The translations under genes and the position numbers were made by a program. A DNA stretch of 64,000 nt from Citrobacter sp. On2M (GTDB lineage: Bacteria; Pseudomonadota; Gammaproteobacteria; Enterobacterales; Enterobacteriaceae). The notes under the pieces are model-generated. The model worked only from the letters and a program-made list of their open reading frames with translations, was not told the DNA's origin and made no database searches. The DNA is taken from the NCBI RefSeq assembly GCF_018035235.1, contig NZ_WPCV01000003.1, positions 62,001-126,000 of the forward strand, written 5' to 3'. Positions 7,915-18,495 of this stretch are shown here, piece by piece. Every line of letters starts with the position of its first letter. Positions within the stretch are counted from its first letter, which is position 1.

Positions 7915-10347
7915 CTACCATCCTAGTGAGAAATTAAAACCGACCTGCGTGCTGCCTTTATTGCTGCTATTTTTCTGATACCCCGCCTGTAACGTGTAGG
8001 CGGTATTCGCGGTCACGTTACCCGTCAGGCCTATCGCCATGAATGGTCTTAATCTATGATTTTCATGAGGTTTGTTGCTGAATCCCCCGGCATATTCAAT
8101 ATCCCCTTGAAAGCCATTAGAACGGCTGGAGAGATTGGTGCTGACGCCGAATTGCGAATTGAGCCTGAGCGTTTTGGCGAGCTGATACTGAGTTTTGAGC
8201 CCGGTCTGTAATTCTGTTGTGGCTATTTCAAGTCGCTCAAAATGTGCAGGGAAGGCTATATCTCTGTTCTCCTGATAGCCATCGCGGGTTAAGGATGAAT
8301 ACCGAAGCCCGGTAAATGGGCTGAAAAAAAACGGTTCCGAGACGACAAAGGTATAACTTGCCTCGGCCGATGCAGTATAACCCTTAATGGTCGAGTGACC
8401 TTTTCCTGCCTCGGTGTTAGCTCGTGTATTACGTTGGATAGTAACGTTATCCCGGATCCCTGCCATTGAGAGAGCGACAGTCAATCCTGCGGGTTGTGTT
8501 CCCCGGTGGTATTGCAGATATCCGGCGATACCAGGGTGTAGGTTGTTACGAAAACGATAATTATCGTTGATCCTGCCTCCGAGCGGAAAACTCAATGCGA
8601 TCCCCGATACCAGTGAACCATCCGCGAGAAGTGACATACTGGCATTGAAGCCCGCACTATCCCGGCGATTGCCTTGCATCGCGTCGGCCTGGAAAAAAGA
8701 CTTCAGGCAGTAACGGTTGCCAGGGGTACTATAGCAACGTTGGTCCGACAGTGATGTTAATGCCTGCTGGTATAAATCCAATACCTGGTAGCTTCTCTTT
8801 GCTGTGTCGGCCATTGCCTGGCGGCTATTGATAACATCAATGATAGTGATCTCCGGTTTTTCCTGAGGGATGTCCTGTGGCGGCGTCACGGGCGGATTAA
8901 CCGCTGGCGGCGTCACGGGCGGATTAACCGCTGGCGGTGTCACGGGCGGATTAACCGCTGGCGGTGTCACGGGCGGATTAACCGGCGGTGGTGTCACGGG
9001 CGGATTAACCGGCGGTGGTGTCACGGGCGGATTAACCGGCGGTGGTGTCACGGGCGGATTAACCGGTGGTGGTGCCACGGGGGGATTTACCGGAGGAACA
9101 GGCGCGGGGTATTTTATTCTCCAGAGAGTGGCGTGAGTTTCTCCTGCATCAGTGTCAGCACTGCCTGCAATAAGGGTTCCATCGTGATTAACAACCCGCG
9201 CCACAGAACTGCCGCTGTTGTCCCGGCGTAAAGTCCCGAGTCCCGTCATCTTCGCGTTTCCCTGACGGTACAGGTATGCCTGGGAATCGCCTGAATCGGT
9301 ATGCGCGCTACCGACAACAACCTGACCATCAGCAGAAATGGCATAAGCGTAGGAAGGACCGTTATTATCTGTTTGCAGCGATCCAAGATTGGTCATGCGC
9401 CGATCGCCTGCATTATACAAAAATGCTTGTATCCCGCCACTGTCGCTGGCGGCGTTCCCCACAATAACGTTACCATCGGCCGAAGTGGCCAGGGCCAGCG
9501 AAGAACCGCTATTATCAGCGCGCAGCGACCCTAATCCTGTCATCTGTAATTCATCGATAGAATAGCGGAATGCCTGGCTGACACCTCTGTCGGTTTGTGC
9601 GGAGCCGACGATGATTTTTCCATCGGCAGAAATGGCTGTCGCCTGTGAACTGCCCTTATTGTCACTGCGTAGCGTCCCTATCCCTGTCAGGTGAGTACTT
9701 CCATCACGATAGAAAAAGGCCTGACTGCTACCGTAGTCGGTATCTGAATTTCCAGTAAGAATGCTGCCATCATCTGAAACCGCGGTGGCCGAAGAATAAC
9801 CCTGATTTTTAGCGCGAAGTGTGCCCAGATCGCTCAGGCTGCCACTGCTCACCAGATAACGAAAAGCGTGAGAATAACGAGCGTCGACATCAGCCTCTCC
9901 AACAACCACCTGACCGTCACCCGATAAGGCATGAGCGCTGGAATAACCGATATTATTCGCCCTGAAAGTACCGATTGGCGTCAGATGCGTATCGCCAATG
10001 CGGAAAACAAAGGCCTGGCTTCTGCTGGTATTGGTATCCGCCCAACCTGCAATAACGCTCCCGTCATTGGAAATGGAGGTTGCTTCTGAATACCCTTGGT
10101 TATCACTTTGCAACGTACCTAAATCATGCGCAATAAGATTATCCAGATTGATAATAAACGCCTGGCTGTTTTGCTTGATGGTGACCGTTCCCACCGCATG
10201 AGAACCATTTTTGGCAATGGCGGTAATTTTGGAGGTGGCGTTATCGGGAAAATTGCCAGCAATATCTTGGGGATCAATAGTCAAAGGCTGCGCTGACGCG
10301 CCTGAGTTGATTAACAGCCAGGAATATAACAATGTTTTTACTTTCAT
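7915..10347 (-). CDS. HAF-repeat autotransporter (type Va) with Pro-rich linker
   Basis: An 810-residue secreted surface protein. In order: an N-terminal Sec signal ending ASA (about 20 residues); seven tandem HAF units of about 50 residues, each of the form LGTLRxDNxGxSxA...SxDGxxxVGxxxTDxGxxQAFxY; a linker of eight VNPPVTPPx nonapeptides; a helical stretch; and a C-terminal beta-barrel of about 260 residues ending in the aromatic motif FNFSLGW. HAF repeats likely form a beta-propeller-like or solenoid passenger. The barrel start carries two cysteines (RCYSTPGNRYC), which is unusual because autotransporter domains normally avoid Cys. No protease or lipase catalytic motif is visible. Its role (adhesion, aggregation or host contact) is not readable from sequence. 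Confidence 0.88.
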   Translation of the reverse strand: MKVKTLLYSWLLINSGASAQPLTIDPQDIAGNFPDNATSKITAIAKNGSHAVGTVTIKQNSQAFIINLDNLIAHDLGTLQSDNQGYSEATSISNDGSVIAGWADTNTSRSQAFVFRIGDTHLTPIGTFRANNIGYSSAHALSGDGQVVVGEADVDARYSHAFRYLVSSGSLSDLGTLRAKNQGYSSATAVSDDGSILTGNSDTDYGSSQAFFYRDGSTHLTGIGTLRSDNKGSSQATAISADGKIIVGSAQTDRGVSQAFRYSIDELQMTGLGSLRADNSGSSLALATSADGNVIVGNAASDSGGIQAFLYNAGDRRMTNLGSLQTDNNGPSYAYAISADGQVVVGSAHTDSGDSQAYLYRQGNAKMTGLGTLRRDNSGSSVARVVNHDGTLIAGSADTDAGETHATLWRIKYPAPVPPVNPPVAPPPVNPPVTPPPVNPPVTPPPVNPPVTPPPVNPPVTPPAVNPPVTPPAVNPPVTPPAVNPPVTPPQDIPQEKPEITIIDVINSRQAMADTAKRSYQVLDLYQQALTSLSDQRCYSTPGNRYCLKSFFQADAMQGNRRDSAGFNASMSLLADGSLVSGIALSFPLGGRINDNYRFRNNLHPGIAGYLQYHRGTQPAGLTVALSMAGIRDNVTIQRNTRANTEAGKGHSTIKGYTASAEASYTFVVSEPFFFSPFTGLRYSSLTRDGYQENRDIAFPAHFERLEIATTELQTGLKTQYQLAKTLRLNSQFGVSTNLSSRSNGFQGDIEYAGGFSNKPHENHRLRPFMAIGLTGNVTANTAYTLQAGYQKNSSNKGSTQVGFNFSLGW
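8875..9090 (-). repeat. Eight 27-bp tandem repeats encoding a Pro-rich linker
   Basis: Eight contiguous in-frame 27-bp units encode VNPPVTPPP/A/Q (the unit at the 5' end reads VNPPVAPPP). The units are nearly identical at the DNA level, and three share one variant (PPA) while the others share another (PPP). This is the pattern of recent unit duplication, so copy number probably varies between strains and changes the reach of the passenger. Confidence 0.95.
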
Positions 10348-10500
10348 AACTAACTATATACCGTGAAAATTTTTGTCTGTGTTATATGAATTCGGAGGGG
10401 AGTTGATGAGATTTATCAACTAAATAATGATTGTGGTATTAATGGCTAAATAAAATTATCTTATTTTGTGATAATTGAGATAACAATTGGATATCCATTA

Positions 10501-11001
10501 CTAAAAGTGCAGTTGTACGCTGAAAATAACAATCCCAGGTAATATCACCCCACCTTCAACACTGGCAGATTTATTAATGTTATATTGCAAAGCATGATAG
10601 ATGTAAGGTGCAAATCCTATGCCGGTAACATCCTTAATGTTTTTATAGACTCCTTCATCGCCACAATGGCTAAAGGTGTTGAGGAAAAACTCCCCGGCAT
10701 AGGCATATCCACCTTTAAAGATCCAGCGTCCCTCGGTAATCCAGTCTTTGCGTACGCCTAGCAGTAAACATCTGTCAGCAAAACTATTTTTCAGTGAACC
10801 GATGGCCAAACTATAGTCAGAATCCGGGCTAAGCCTTCTCTCAAAAGCAACATACTGATTCTGAAAATATTGGGTATAGCTTTTGGCTGGATTATAGGCA
10901 TGATAAACGAATGCGGTCGGATTGATCGCATACAACGTTTTCTCGCTACACATCGCAAATGTTGAATAAGAAAGGATTAACACTGCTACTAAATACTTCA
11001 T
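10501..11001 (-). CDS. Small exported protein, possibly an outer-membrane beta-barrel
   Basis: A 166-residue protein that I do not recognise. It has an N-terminal Sec signal (LVAVLILSYSTFAMCS) and alternating polar/aromatic strands (YVAFERRLSPDSDYSLAIGS, then RWIFKGGYAYAGEFF), and it ends in the hydrophobic-aromatic motif VIFSVQLHF, as outer-membrane barrels do. The mature part has Cys in DRCLLLG and SHCGDE, a possible disulfide pair. I place the start at the ATG at 11001 because AAGG lies 7 bases upstream; an in-frame TTG two codons earlier has no ribosome site. It sits alone between the autotransporter and the hya-app operon, where E. coli has appA. Confidence 0.6.
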   Translation of the reverse strand: MKYLVAVLILSYSTFAMCSEKTLYAINPTAFVYHAYNPAKSYTQYFQNQYVAFERRLSPDSDYSLAIGSLKNSFADRCLLLGVRKDWITEGRWIFKGGYAYAGEFFLNTFSHCGDEGVYKNIKDVTGIGFAPYIYHALQYNINKSASVEGGVILPGIVIFSVQLHF

Positions 11002-11184
11002 GGACAACCTTGTTCATTAGCTGGAAATTATACTGGATGGTGAGTCACCAGATTAGCGATCCTGATTTATAAATCAGGTTGTGTAAACTGGCAGGAGTAT
11101 AATTAAATCTTAGGTGTAGCATAAACCTGCATGGTTTTAGGAAAATAATATTTAAATACGGTATGGCTTGCAGCAATCAAAAAT

Positions 11185-11217
11185 AAACCGGAGACAGTCC
11201 ATCGCTCCCTCCGGTTT
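11185..11217 (-). terminator. Rho-independent terminator of the hya-app operon
   Basis: On the minus strand AAACCGGAG and CTCCGGTTT pair and are followed by ATTTTTGATTG, immediately after the appX stop. It closes the operon here, where E. coli continues into appA. Confidence 0.75.
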
Positions 11218-11222
11218 CAGGA

Positions 11223-11312
11223 TTATTTCAGCCGGGGCTCAAGCCAGACCAGCGCCAGTGTGGAGAGGGCGCACATCAGCAGAATGCCGACAAACCAAAA
11301 TAGATACCACAT
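11223..11312 (-). CDS. appX: Cytochrome bd-II oxidase small subunit AppX (CbdX)
   Basis: A 29-residue single-span membrane protein, short enough to be missed by most gene callers. The reading is MWYLFWFVGILLMCALSTL, then ALVWLEPRLK, closely matching E. coli AppX and the CydX family (W near the N-terminus, one hydrophobic helix, E/D then basic end). The gene starts 13 bp after appB, preceded by GGGAGGAGTG. CydX-type subunits stabilise the heme arrangement of bd oxidases. Confidence 0.92.
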   Translation of the reverse strand: MWYLFWFVGILLMCALSTLALVWLEPRLK

Positions 11313-11325
11313 CGTACACTCCTCC

Positions 11326-12462
11326 CTAATAAAGTTCGTGGTTGTCGCGGCGGATCGTTTCTACATTTATGCGCCCCAGCATCTTGTAATAACTCCACAC
11401 GGTATAAAGCAGAACGATCGGTAAAAAAATCAGCACAATAATCAGCATGATGCTGAGCGTCATCTGGCTGGAGGTACTGTCCCACACCGTCAGGCTGGAG
11501 AGCGGATACGCGCTTGAAGGCATCACAAATGGAAACAGGGTAATGCCGGCGGTGAAGATCACGCAGGCCTGAGTCAACGAAGCAAACAAAAATCCCCACA
11601 CGGCCCGATGCTGGTCGCAGGTATAGAGTGTCAGCATCGGGAAAATCATGCCCAATAGCGGGATCAACAGCAGTGAAGGTGAGTTTTCAAAGTGCCCCAT
11701 CCACGCGCCCGGTGCGATCGTTACGACTTTTAATAGCGGGTTGGAAGGACCATTAGGATCCTGGTTAAGCAGCACAAAGCCGTCAATCCCCGTCCACAGC
11801 CAGTATCCGGCTAGCAGGAAACAGAGCACTACCAGCATCGCGCTGCGGCGGGTGGCAGATAACGCACGCTGGCGAAGTATGCCGTCGGTTTTCAACTGTA
11901 ACCACACGCCTCCCTGCAGAATAACCAGCATCAGGCTTAATGCGCCGCACAGCAGGGCAAAAGGAGAAAGTAGCTGCCAGAAGGTACCCAGATAGTGCAC
12001 ATGAAGCTGTGGCGTGAAGAGAAAAGGTACCCCTAAAAACAGATTACCGAACGCCACGCCGAAGATAACCGGCGGCACCAGACTGCCGATCACCAACCCT
12101 GTGTCCCACATGGCTCGCCAGCGTGCATTGGCTATTTTTCCACGGTAATCAAAGGCCAGCGGGCGAAAAAAGAGCGCGCACAACACCAGAATCATCGCCA
12201 CATAAAACCCCGAAAATGCGGCGGCATAGACCCGCGGCCAGGCTGCGAATAATGCGCCGCCCGCCAGAATGAGCCACACCTGATTACCTTCCCAGTGCGC
12301 CCCGACGCTATTGATTAGTACCCGACGTTCCTCGTCGTTGCGCGCGATCAGCGGCAACAGGCAACCAACCCCCATATCAAACCCGTCGGTGACCATAAAT
12401 GCCACCAGGATGATGCCAATCAGCAGCCACCAGATGAGCCGCAACGTTTCATAATCCAACAT
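11326..12462 (-). CDS. appB: Cytochrome bd-II ubiquinol oxidase subunit II
   Basis: A 378-residue polytopic membrane protein (E. coli AppB is also 378). The start is the ATG at 12462 ([14 protein letters not shown]), preceded by GGAGATAATC; an upstream in-frame extension overlaps appC and is not used. It has about nine hydrophobic spans and the CydB-family segments [12 protein letters not shown] and [23 protein letters not shown]. With AppC and AppX it forms a quinol oxidase that takes electrons to O2 at low oxygen without pumping protons across the membrane. Placement behind hya suggests H2-derived electrons as a source. Confidence 0.95.
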   Translation of the reverse strand: MLDYETLRLIWWLLIGIILVAFMVTDGFDMGVGCLLPLIARNDEERRVLINSVGAHWEGNQVWLILAGGALFAAWPRVYAAAFSGFYVAMILVLCALFFRPLAFDYRGKIANARWRAMWDTGLVIGSLVPPVIFGVAFGNLFLGVPFLFTPQLHVHYLGTFWQLLSPFALLCGALSLMLVILQGGVWLQLKTDGILRQRALSATRRSAMLVVLCFLLAGYWLWTGIDGFVLLNQDPNGPSNPLLKVVTIAPGAWMGHFENSPSLLLIPLLGMIFPMLTLYTCDQHRAVWGFLFASLTQACVIFTAGITLFPFVMPSSAYPLSSLTVWDSTSSQMTLSIMLIIVLIFLPIVLLYTVWSYYKMLGRINVETIRRDNHELY

Positions 12463-12473
12463 GATTATCTCCT

Positions 12474-14018
12474 TTATCCCTGTTGTTGCGCCGGTTGCTG
12501 ACGTTGCATCGTATCCGGGCCCAGACGCGCGTATTTCTGCATCAGGTAGACCTCTGCAATTAAGAACAAAGTGTAAAGCGTCAGGATTAGCCCCATGGAG
12601 AAGGCCAACTGGCCTGCGGTCAGCGCGGAGTGGGCGTACCAGGTTGGCAAAATATCCTGAATCGCCCACGGCTGACGGCCAAACTCCGTCATAAACCAGC
12701 CAGCTTCAATGGCAATCCACGGTAGCGGCAAGCTCCACAGCGTCATGCGCAGCACCCAGCGATGCTGGTCGATGCGCCTGCGTAAGGTTTGTATTAGCGC
12801 AATCGCCATTACCAGCAACAGCAGCGAACCGCATGCAATCATGATGCGAAAGCTCCAGAATACCGGCGCAACTTGCGGGATTGCGCCGCGTTGCGCTGCC
12901 TGATATTGCTCAGGAGTGACATGGTTCATATCAGGCGCGTAGTTTGCCAGCAGAATGCCGTAACCCAGATCTTTTTCCACGTCGTAAAACGCCTTGAGCA
13001 CCTGTGGCGTACGGTTACCTTTGGCGATTTCCTGCATTAGCAGCCACGCTTCCCGACCTCGTTGCAGGCGGGGGAGAGCATCCGCCATCAGGTTTTTCAG
13101 CCCGGGAACAGGCGTGTCTAAAGAGTGCGTCGCCAGGATGCCCAGCAGAGCCGGTATCTTCACGGCAAAGGCGTTACGTTCTTGTTCTTGCTGCGGCCAG
13201 GCGATCAGATGAAAGGGGGCTGGTGCTGGCTCGGTCTGCCATTCACCTTCCATTGCTGCCAGTTTTACCGGCTGGCGTTGTGCCACCTCATAGGCTGAGC
13301 TGTCACCCAGTTGCAGGGTGCCGAGAATCGCCAACGTGCCAAAGACGGAGCCCACTGCGAAGGAGCGTTGGGCGAACTCGCGATTGCGACCTTGCAGTAG
13401 ATACCAGGCGCTGATGGACATCACAAACATAGCGCCTGTGACATAACCGGACATCACGGTATGTACAAATTTCACCTGGCTGATGGGGTTAAAGACCAGC
13501 TCGCTAAAGCTGCTCATCTCCATACGCAAGGTATCAATATTAAAGTGAGCGCCGGTGGGATATTGCATCCAGCCGTTGGCGTTGAGGATCCACAGGGCCG
13601 AGATATTAGAACCAAACGCGACCAGCCAGGTGACCATCAGGTGTTGGTATTTGGTTAAGCGTTGCCAGCCGAAGAAGAACAGACCAACGAACGTCGATTC
13701 GAGGAAGAAGGCCAGCAGGGCTTCCATTGCCAGAGGCGCGCCGAAAATATCACCCACGTAGTTGGAATACAGCGACCAGTTAGTACCGAACTGAAACTCC
13801 ATGGTCAGGCCGGTCGCCACGCCGAGCGCAAAGTTAATCCCAAATAACTTACCCCAGAAACGTGTCATGTCGCGGTAGACTGTTTTGCCGGTCACCACAT
13901 AAATGGTTTCCATGATGGCCAGCATAAAAATCAGCCCCAACGTCAGGGGAACAAACAGAAAATGGTATAGCGCGGTCAGCGCAAACTGCCAACGCGATAA
14001 GTCAATGACGTCCCACAT
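12474..14018 (-). CDS. appC: Cytochrome bd-II ubiquinol oxidase subunit I
   Basis: A 514-residue, multi-span heme protein of the CydA family (E. coli AppC 514). I start at the ATG at 14018 ([20 protein letters not shown]), which gives the conserved N-terminus and heme-ligand His in the first helices; the frame is open for another 67 codons upstream, into hyaF, but that part is unlike the family. The Q-loop lies around residues 240-320, and the GRQPW motif ([15 protein letters not shown]) marks the quinol site. It lies 88 bp after hyaF with a hairpin between, and 11 bp before appB. Confidence 0.95.
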   Translation of the reverse strand: MWDVIDLSRWQFALTALYHFLFVPLTLGLIFMLAIMETIYVVTGKTVYRDMTRFWGKLFGINFALGVATGLTMEFQFGTNWSLYSNYVGDIFGAPLAMEALLAFFLESTFVGLFFFGWQRLTKYQHLMVTWLVAFGSNISALWILNANGWMQYPTGAHFNIDTLRMEMSSFSELVFNPISQVKFVHTVMSGYVTGAMFVMSISAWYLLQGRNREFAQRSFAVGSVFGTLAILGTLQLGDSSAYEVAQRQPVKLAAMEGEWQTEPAPAPFHLIAWPQQEQERNAFAVKIPALLGILATHSLDTPVPGLKNLMADALPRLQRGREAWLLMQEIAKGNRTPQVLKAFYDVEKDLGYGILLANYAPDMNHVTPEQYQAAQRGAIPQVAPVFWSFRIMIACGSLLLLVMAIALIQTLRRRIDQHRWVLRMTLWSLPLPWIAIEAGWFMTEFGRQPWAIQDILPTWYAHSALTAGQLAFSMGLILTLYTLFLIAEVYLMQKYARLGPDTMQRQQPAQQQG

Positions 14019-14068
14019 GCGAACTCCATCAGGCATTAGAGAGAGAATAGGTAAGGAAGAAAACGTCA

Positions 14069-14094
14069 GACCCGCTGCAAAAAATACGCGGGTC
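14069..14094 (-). other. Hairpin between hyaF and appC
   Basis: GACCCGC and GCGGGTC form a perfect 7-bp stem in the 88-bp gap. On the minus strand the T-run lies in the loop, not after the stem, so it is not a standard terminator. It may damp read-through from hya into app or mark a processing site. Confidence 0.4.
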
Positions 14095-14106
14095 CGAAGA
14101 GAATGT

Positions 14107-14964
14107 TCAGGCCGGTGGGCCGGATGCCAGCCAGCCGCAGACTTCATCCAGGCGCTGGAGCGAGTCGCGAAGATCTTCCGGCGCAGCCTGCACCAGCTCT
14201 GGTAATGGGCAGATCTCATAACTTTCGAGCAGAAGCCCTTTCAGGGTATCCAGACAGCGCACATGCCAGACATGGCGCAGCGCCGTGGCGTCGATTTGGC
14301 TCTCGCCGTAACCGATAGTGCGGATCTGGATGCGTCCTTCGCCACATAATCGAGCAAGAAACAGGCGATCCGCATCGCTAATCGGCAGTTGGGTGAGGTT
14401 AATGCTATGGGGTTGCAAAGCCGGATCGCGCACGTGCGCCAGCAGTTCCTGTGCCAGCGTCAGGCCATTCATTAGCCCGTCCACCGGCGGGGGCAACAAG
14501 CTGTCGTCCGGCAGTGTATTGAATGTTGCCGCCAGCCACAGCGCCCGCGGCGCGCTACCTGCTTCCAGATGCTCCTCCCACAGTCCCTTGTCATTCTGAC
14601 TACGTACCCGCCAGATACCGCAGAAAATCGACTCCTGAATTTCGCTCGTTCTGCCGTCAGCATGCTGGATGCGCACTGAAACTTCGCCTTCGCCGAGTAG
14701 CGTATTTAAAAACGTGAGATCGTCTGCGTTGAGCGCGGATAATTCCCACCCCAGCACGTCCTGTTTGGCCGGAATACACCTCCTGAGCTGGTGGCGCACA
14801 TCGGCTAACAATCCCATTACCGCCGGACTGTGCGGGCAGTTTTCCAGGGACGCCATGCTGGGGTCGCTGTTAACCTGGCAGGTAAGGGGCAAAGGATTCA
14901 TGCTGAAGCTGTCATCATTTGGCTGCGTCCCCGGCCCCAGAAGATGAAAAAAAGTGTCGCTCAT
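14107..14964 (-). CDS. hyaF: Hydrogenase-1 maturation/accessory protein HyaF
   Basis: A 285-residue accessory protein of the HupH/HyaF family (E. coli HyaF 285), needed around maturation of the hydrogenase small subunit or its iron-sulfur clusters. Conserved parts: [18 protein letters not shown] at the start, [10 protein letters not shown] near residue 90, and [20 protein letters not shown] near 220, followed by [19 protein letters not shown]. Start and stop overlap hyaE by 4 bp, indicating coupled translation. Confidence 0.93.
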   Translation of the reverse strand: MSDTFFHLLGPGTQPNDDSFSMNPLPLTCQVNSDPSMASLENCPHSPAVMGLLADVRHQLRRCIPAKQDVLGWELSALNADDLTFLNTLLGEGEVSVRIQHADGRTSEIQESIFCGIWRVRSQNDKGLWEEHLEAGSAPRALWLAATFNTLPDDSLLPPPVDGLMNGLTLAQELLAHVRDPALQPHSINLTQLPISDADRLFLARLCGEGRIQIRTIGYGESQIDATALRHVWHVRCLDTLKGLLLESYEICPLPELVQAAPEDLRDSLQRLDEVCGWLASGPPA

Positions 14965-15365
14965 CGTACGGACTCCGGCGGCATGTGTGGTTCAACTAAC
15001 GGGCGCATCAGGTTAAGCAGATCGGCCCACGGGTGGATACCGCTGAGAATGCCGCGCAGTTCGCCGTGTATAAACACCAGTGTGGCTGGAAAGCGGAATA
15101 CGCCAAAACGATCGCCAATCGCCTCACTGTGCTCAAGATCCGTCATGGCGATATGCCAGTCAAACTGGGGAAACTCGCGGAGCAACTCAGCAATCATCAC
15201 CGGGTTATCGCTGACTTCGGGGGTCCGGCGGGGATCGCTACTGAGCAGCACCACACCGTCGCGAACGTGGGTTACCCAGTCATCCAGTTCGGAGGCGTTT
15301 AGCGGCTGCCAGCCTCGCGCTATCATACGTTGCCATAGAGTAGAAAACGGGTTGTCATTCAACAT
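14961..15365 (-). CDS. hyaE: Hydrogenase-1 accessory chaperone HyaE
   Basis: A 134-residue thioredoxin-fold protein without the CxxC redox motif, as in all HyaE/HupG proteins (visible: [20 protein letters not shown], then [17 protein letters not shown] with the thioredoxin cis-Pro). In E. coli it binds the Tat-targeted HyaA precursor and acts as an export chaperone. It sits between hyaD (5 bp before) and hyaF (4-bp overlap). Confidence 0.93.
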   Translation of the reverse strand: MLNDNPFSTLWQRMIARGWQPLNASELDDWVTHVRDGVVLLSSDPRRTPEVSDNPVMIAELLREFPQFDWHIAMTDLEHSEAIGDRFGVFRFPATLVFIHGELRGILSGIHPWADLLNLMRPLVEPHMPPESVR

Positions 15366-15370
15366 CTTGC

Positions 15371-15952
15371 TTATCTCTCCAGCGTTACGCGATACTGGCG
15401 AATACGCACGCCTTCATAGTTTTCCATCGACAGACATTCATAGTTCAGGCAACGCGTGTCATCGTTGGTCTGTGGCACAATCCCCCACGCAGCCAGTTGC
15501 GTAAGTGCGGCCTGCTCCGCCGCCGGAAGCTGAGCGCGGGCGATGTCGGTCAGGCTGCCGCCATAGTCGTCCAGCTGTACCGGTTGAAGTCCTACAAGGG
15601 CGATGTGCGGGGGCAAATGACCGCGAATGTCCGCCAGCGCCAGCACTTCGGAGAAACTGTTCTGGTGCAGACTCATTTTTTTGGCGCTGAGGTAACTGGG
15701 GACTTTTTCACCGGCGTAGGTTTGCAGGGTACCCGGCATGAGTCCGTAGTCGATGGCGTCCAACAGTAGCAAATGACTGGCCTGCTCAACGTAGCCCAGC
15801 AGATTCAGTCCCTGCGTGCCGCCGTCGACGATTTCAACGTATTCCGGCCAGTGATAATGGGCGTACAGGCGCTCGGCGACGCGAATGCCAAATCCTTCGT
15901 CTGCCCACAGCAGGTTGCCTAGACCCATCACGATGACGTGTGGTTCACTCAT
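15371..15952 (-). CDS. hyaD: Hydrogenase-1 large-subunit maturation endopeptidase HyaD
   Basis: A 193-residue nickel-dependent endopeptidase of the HybD/HyaD family. It cuts the C-terminal extension from HyaB after nickel insertion. Visible: [20 protein letters not shown] (conserved Glu/Asp), [12 protein letters not shown] and LLLDAIDYG (Asp), and the His in [21 protein letters not shown] region. It overlaps hyaC by 4 bp. The peptide it should remove is visible at the end of HyaB. Confidence 0.94.
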   Translation of the reverse strand: MSEPHVIVMGLGNLLWADEGFGIRVAERLYAHYHWPEYVEIVDGGTQGLNLLGYVEQASHLLLLDAIDYGLMPGTLQTYAGEKVPSYLSAKKMSLHQNSFSEVLALADIRGHLPPHIALVGLQPVQLDDYGGSLTDIARAQLPAAEQAALTQLAAWGIVPQTNDDTRCLNYECLSMENYEGVRIRQYRVTLER

Positions 15953-16683
15953 AACGCCTCCTTGTCGTGCTGACGACGGTTAAATTTGTGGCTACGGTAG
16001 CCGTTGACCATGGTGGAGATGACGGTATCGTCAGACATGATGTCCTCGCGAATCGCCATGTAGACATGACCAACAATGAAGGCCGCAATGAACCACATTC
16101 CCAGCCGATGCCAGCTGTGGATGTCGAGAGAGTTCCCGCCGGTCCAGTAGAAAAACTCCGTCACATAGCGAAAAGGGGTAAAAATGGCGTACTGGCTGTG
16201 CTCGCTGTATAAGGCGAAGCCGGTGAGGATCATAAAAACGGAGAGCAGGAAATAGCCGAACATTGCCGCCTGTGCGACGGGGTTATGGCCGATATCATTT
16301 CCCGGTTTTTTCTCCAGAAACAGATACCAGCGCACCACCGAATACGCGCCCTGCCACCAGCTACGACGCCAGACCGGCACGATAAACAGCTCGCGCGAAT
16401 AGCGGTTCCCGACGAAGGCCCAGTAAATTCGACCCAGCAGGATCACCGTGAACACCATGGCGGCGGCGAAATGCACCAACCGGATGTCGCCCATATAGAA
16501 CAGATATGTGGCCTCGCCGCTGACCGACGGCAGTGGTCGGCCAATGAAGTAGCCGGTCACCATCAACACCAACATGCAGCCGACCGTCAGCCAATGCCAC
16601 AGGCGCACAGGTGCTTCAAACACATAGTGGCTGATAGCGGTATCACGCGCCTCCCCGGCGCGGGGGGATGTCTTTCCAGTCAT
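15949..16683 (-). CDS. hyaC: Hydrogenase-1 b-type cytochrome subunit HyaC
   Basis: A 244-residue membrane cytochrome b with four hydrophobic spans that anchors HyaAB to the inner membrane and passes electrons to quinone. Heme-ligand His residues are visible in [22 protein letters not shown], and [23 protein letters not shown]. The N-terminus is about nine residues longer than the E. coli protein ([19 protein letters not shown]), so the true start might be internal. Confidence 0.95.
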   Translation of the reverse strand: MTGKTSPRAGEARDTAISHYVFEAPVRLWHWLTVGCMLVLMVTGYFIGRPLPSVSGEATYLFYMGDIRLVHFAAAMVFTVILLGRIYWAFVGNRYSRELFIVPVWRRSWWQGAYSVVRWYLFLEKKPGNDIGHNPVAQAAMFGYFLLSVFMILTGFALYSEHSQYAIFTPFRYVTEFFYWTGGNSLDIHSWHRLGMWFIAAFIVGHVYMAIREDIMSDDTVISTMVNGYRSHKFNRRQHDKEAL

Positions 16684-16701
16684 CGTTCCTTTCCTCAGCG
16701 A

Positions 16702-18495
16702 TTAGCGAACCTGGACGGCGATGAGTTCGCTGCCGTCGTCGCCGAGCACGTGTGTTGAACATGCCAGGCAGGGGTCGAAGCTGTGCAAAGTGCGCAGGAT
16801 CTCCAATGGCTGATCGGGAATCGCCATTTGAGTACCCATCAATGCCGCCTCGTAAGCGCCAATTTGTCCTTTTGGATCGCGTGGGCTGGCATTCCAGGTG
16901 GTCGGCACCACGCACTGATAGAGATCGATTTTCCCGTCGCGAATCGATGCCCAGTGACCTAACGCGCCGCGCGGTGCTTCGGTAAAACCGATCCCGCGGC
17001 ACTGCTGCGGCCAGCTCTCTGGCTCCCATTTTTCGGTGTTTGCGGTTGCCAGATTGCCGTTTTTCAGGTTAGTCATCAGCTTGTCGAAGAAATATTGCAG
17101 TTTGCTCACGGCCCACTGGGCTTCGTGTGCGCGACACAGAATACGCCCCAGCGTTGACTGCATACCTGACAGCGGCAGCTTGAGGGCAGACATCATGCGA
17201 TCGACGGATTCAATCGTGGCGGCATCCCCTTTGTGATAGGCAATCAGCGTGCGCGCCAGTGGGCCAACTTCCATGGCATGTCCGCGCCAGCGCGGAGCTT
17301 TAATCCACGAATAGCGTTCCTGTTCGTTGAGCTGCTGAATATCAATATCGCTGCCTTTGACATCACCCGGGTTATACCAGGGTTCAGTGATCCCTTCGAA
17401 CGGGTGACGGCCTAATTGATCGTCCGGATAACGGTACCAAGCATGATCGACAAACTCCTGAATTTGCTGTTGATCGGCCAGATCCACTGGCAGCACGTTT
17501 TTAAAATCACCGTTAATCACCGCACCGCCCGGCATTAGCAGACTCTTTTGGCTGAAGTCGTTAGCGATATCCGGGAACGCGCCATAGCTCAAAACGCACT
17601 TATCAGAAAGCCCGGTGCCAATCTGGCTCCAGGACTTATTGAACTGGCCAATAGCCAGTGCGTCCGGAACCATGACGTTGTTGATGAAGTCGGCGGTGCG
17701 GGTGATTATCGACTGCACCAGGTTCAGGCGTTCCATATCAACCGCACCTACCGCGCCGCGCTGATCGATATTAATCGCGCACGGCATACCGCCGACAATC
17801 CAGTTAGGATGCGGGTTCTTACCGCCGAACACCGTATGGATTTTTATGATCTCGCGCTGAAAATCGAGTGCCTCCAGATAATGGGCAAAACCCATCAGGT
17901 TAGCCTCAGGCGACAGTTTGTACTGCGGGTGACCCCAATAACCGTTGCGGAAAATCCCCAACTGACCGCCGTCGACAAATTTCTTCAGGCGATTTTGGAC
18001 GTCAAAGAAGTAGCCTGGGGAGGACTTTGGCCAGGCGGAAAGGCTTTGGGCAAGTTGTGATGTGGCGCGCGGGTCTGCGTTCAGGGCATTCAGAACGTCA
18101 ATCCAGTCCATTCCGGCTAACTGGTAAAAGTGTACCAGGTGATCGTGGCACCAGAGTGTGGCCAGCATAATATTGCGAATGATGTTGGCGTTGTCGGGTA
18201 CCTTGATGCCAATAGCATCTTCAATGGCATACACCGATGCCAGGGCATGTACGCCGGTGCATACTCCGCAAATACGTTCGACAAACGCCCAGGCGTCACG
18301 TGGGTCGCGCCCCTGCAGAATGATTTCCAGTCCGCGGAACATGGTGCCGCAGGAAACCGCGTTGGTGATGATGTTCTGCTCATCAATGTTCACTTCACAA
18401 CGCATGTGTCCTTCAATGCGGGTTATTGGGTCCACAACCAGACGGCGACCCGCATTGTTTAACGTGTATCCCTGGGTTTGATACGAATTGCTCAT
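16702..18495 (-). CDS. hyaB: [NiFe]-hydrogenase 1 large subunit
   Basis: A 597-residue catalytic subunit, the E. coli length. Both NiFe-binding pairs are present: [15 protein letters not shown] near residue 76 (CxxC) and DPCLACSTH near the C-terminus (DPCxxCxxH). The 15 residues after that His ([15 protein letters not shown]) are the extension removed by HyaD. It overlaps hyaA by 4 bp. It oxidises H2 on the periplasmic side at high potential and is oxygen-tolerant as a class. Confidence 0.97.
   Translation of the reverse strand: MSNSYQTQGYTLNNAGRRLVVDPITRIEGHMRCEVNIDEQNIITNAVSCGTMFRGLEIILQGRDPRDAWAFVERICGVCTGVHALASVYAIEDAIGIKVPDNANIIRNIMLATLWCHDHLVHFYQLAGMDWIDVLNALNADPRATSQLAQSLSAWPKSSPGYFFDVQNRLKKFVDGGQLGIFRNGYWGHPQYKLSPEANLMGFAHYLEALDFQREIIKIHTVFGGKNPHPNWIVGGMPCAINIDQRGAVGAVDMERLNLVQSIITRTADFINNVMVPDALAIGQFNKSWSQIGTGLSDKCVLSYGAFPDIANDFSQKSLLMPGGAVINGDFKNVLPVDLADQQQIQEFVDHAWYRYPDDQLGRHPFEGITEPWYNPGDVKGSDIDIQQLNEQERYSWIKAPRWRGHAMEVGPLARTLIAYHKGDAATIESVDRMMSALKLPLSGMQSTLGRILCRAHEAQWAVSKLQYFFDKLMTNLKNGNLATANTEKWEPESWPQQCRGIGFTEAPRGALGHWASIRDGKIDLYQCVVPTTWNASPRDPKGQIGAYEAALMGTQMAIPDQPLEILRTLHSFDPCLACSTHVLGDDGSELIAVQVR

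Noticed and set aside
8875..9090. CRISPR-like array of 27-bp repeats
   Set aside because: The units are contiguous without spacers and are in frame with a coding sequence.
8870..9136. Gly-rich 88-codon plus-strand frame
   Set aside because: It is the antisense of the Pro-rich tandem repeats in the autotransporter gene; Gly-Gly-Val repeats arise automatically.
12994..13414. Plus-strand frames inside appC
   Set aside because: Antisense shadows of a conserved membrane oxidase gene.
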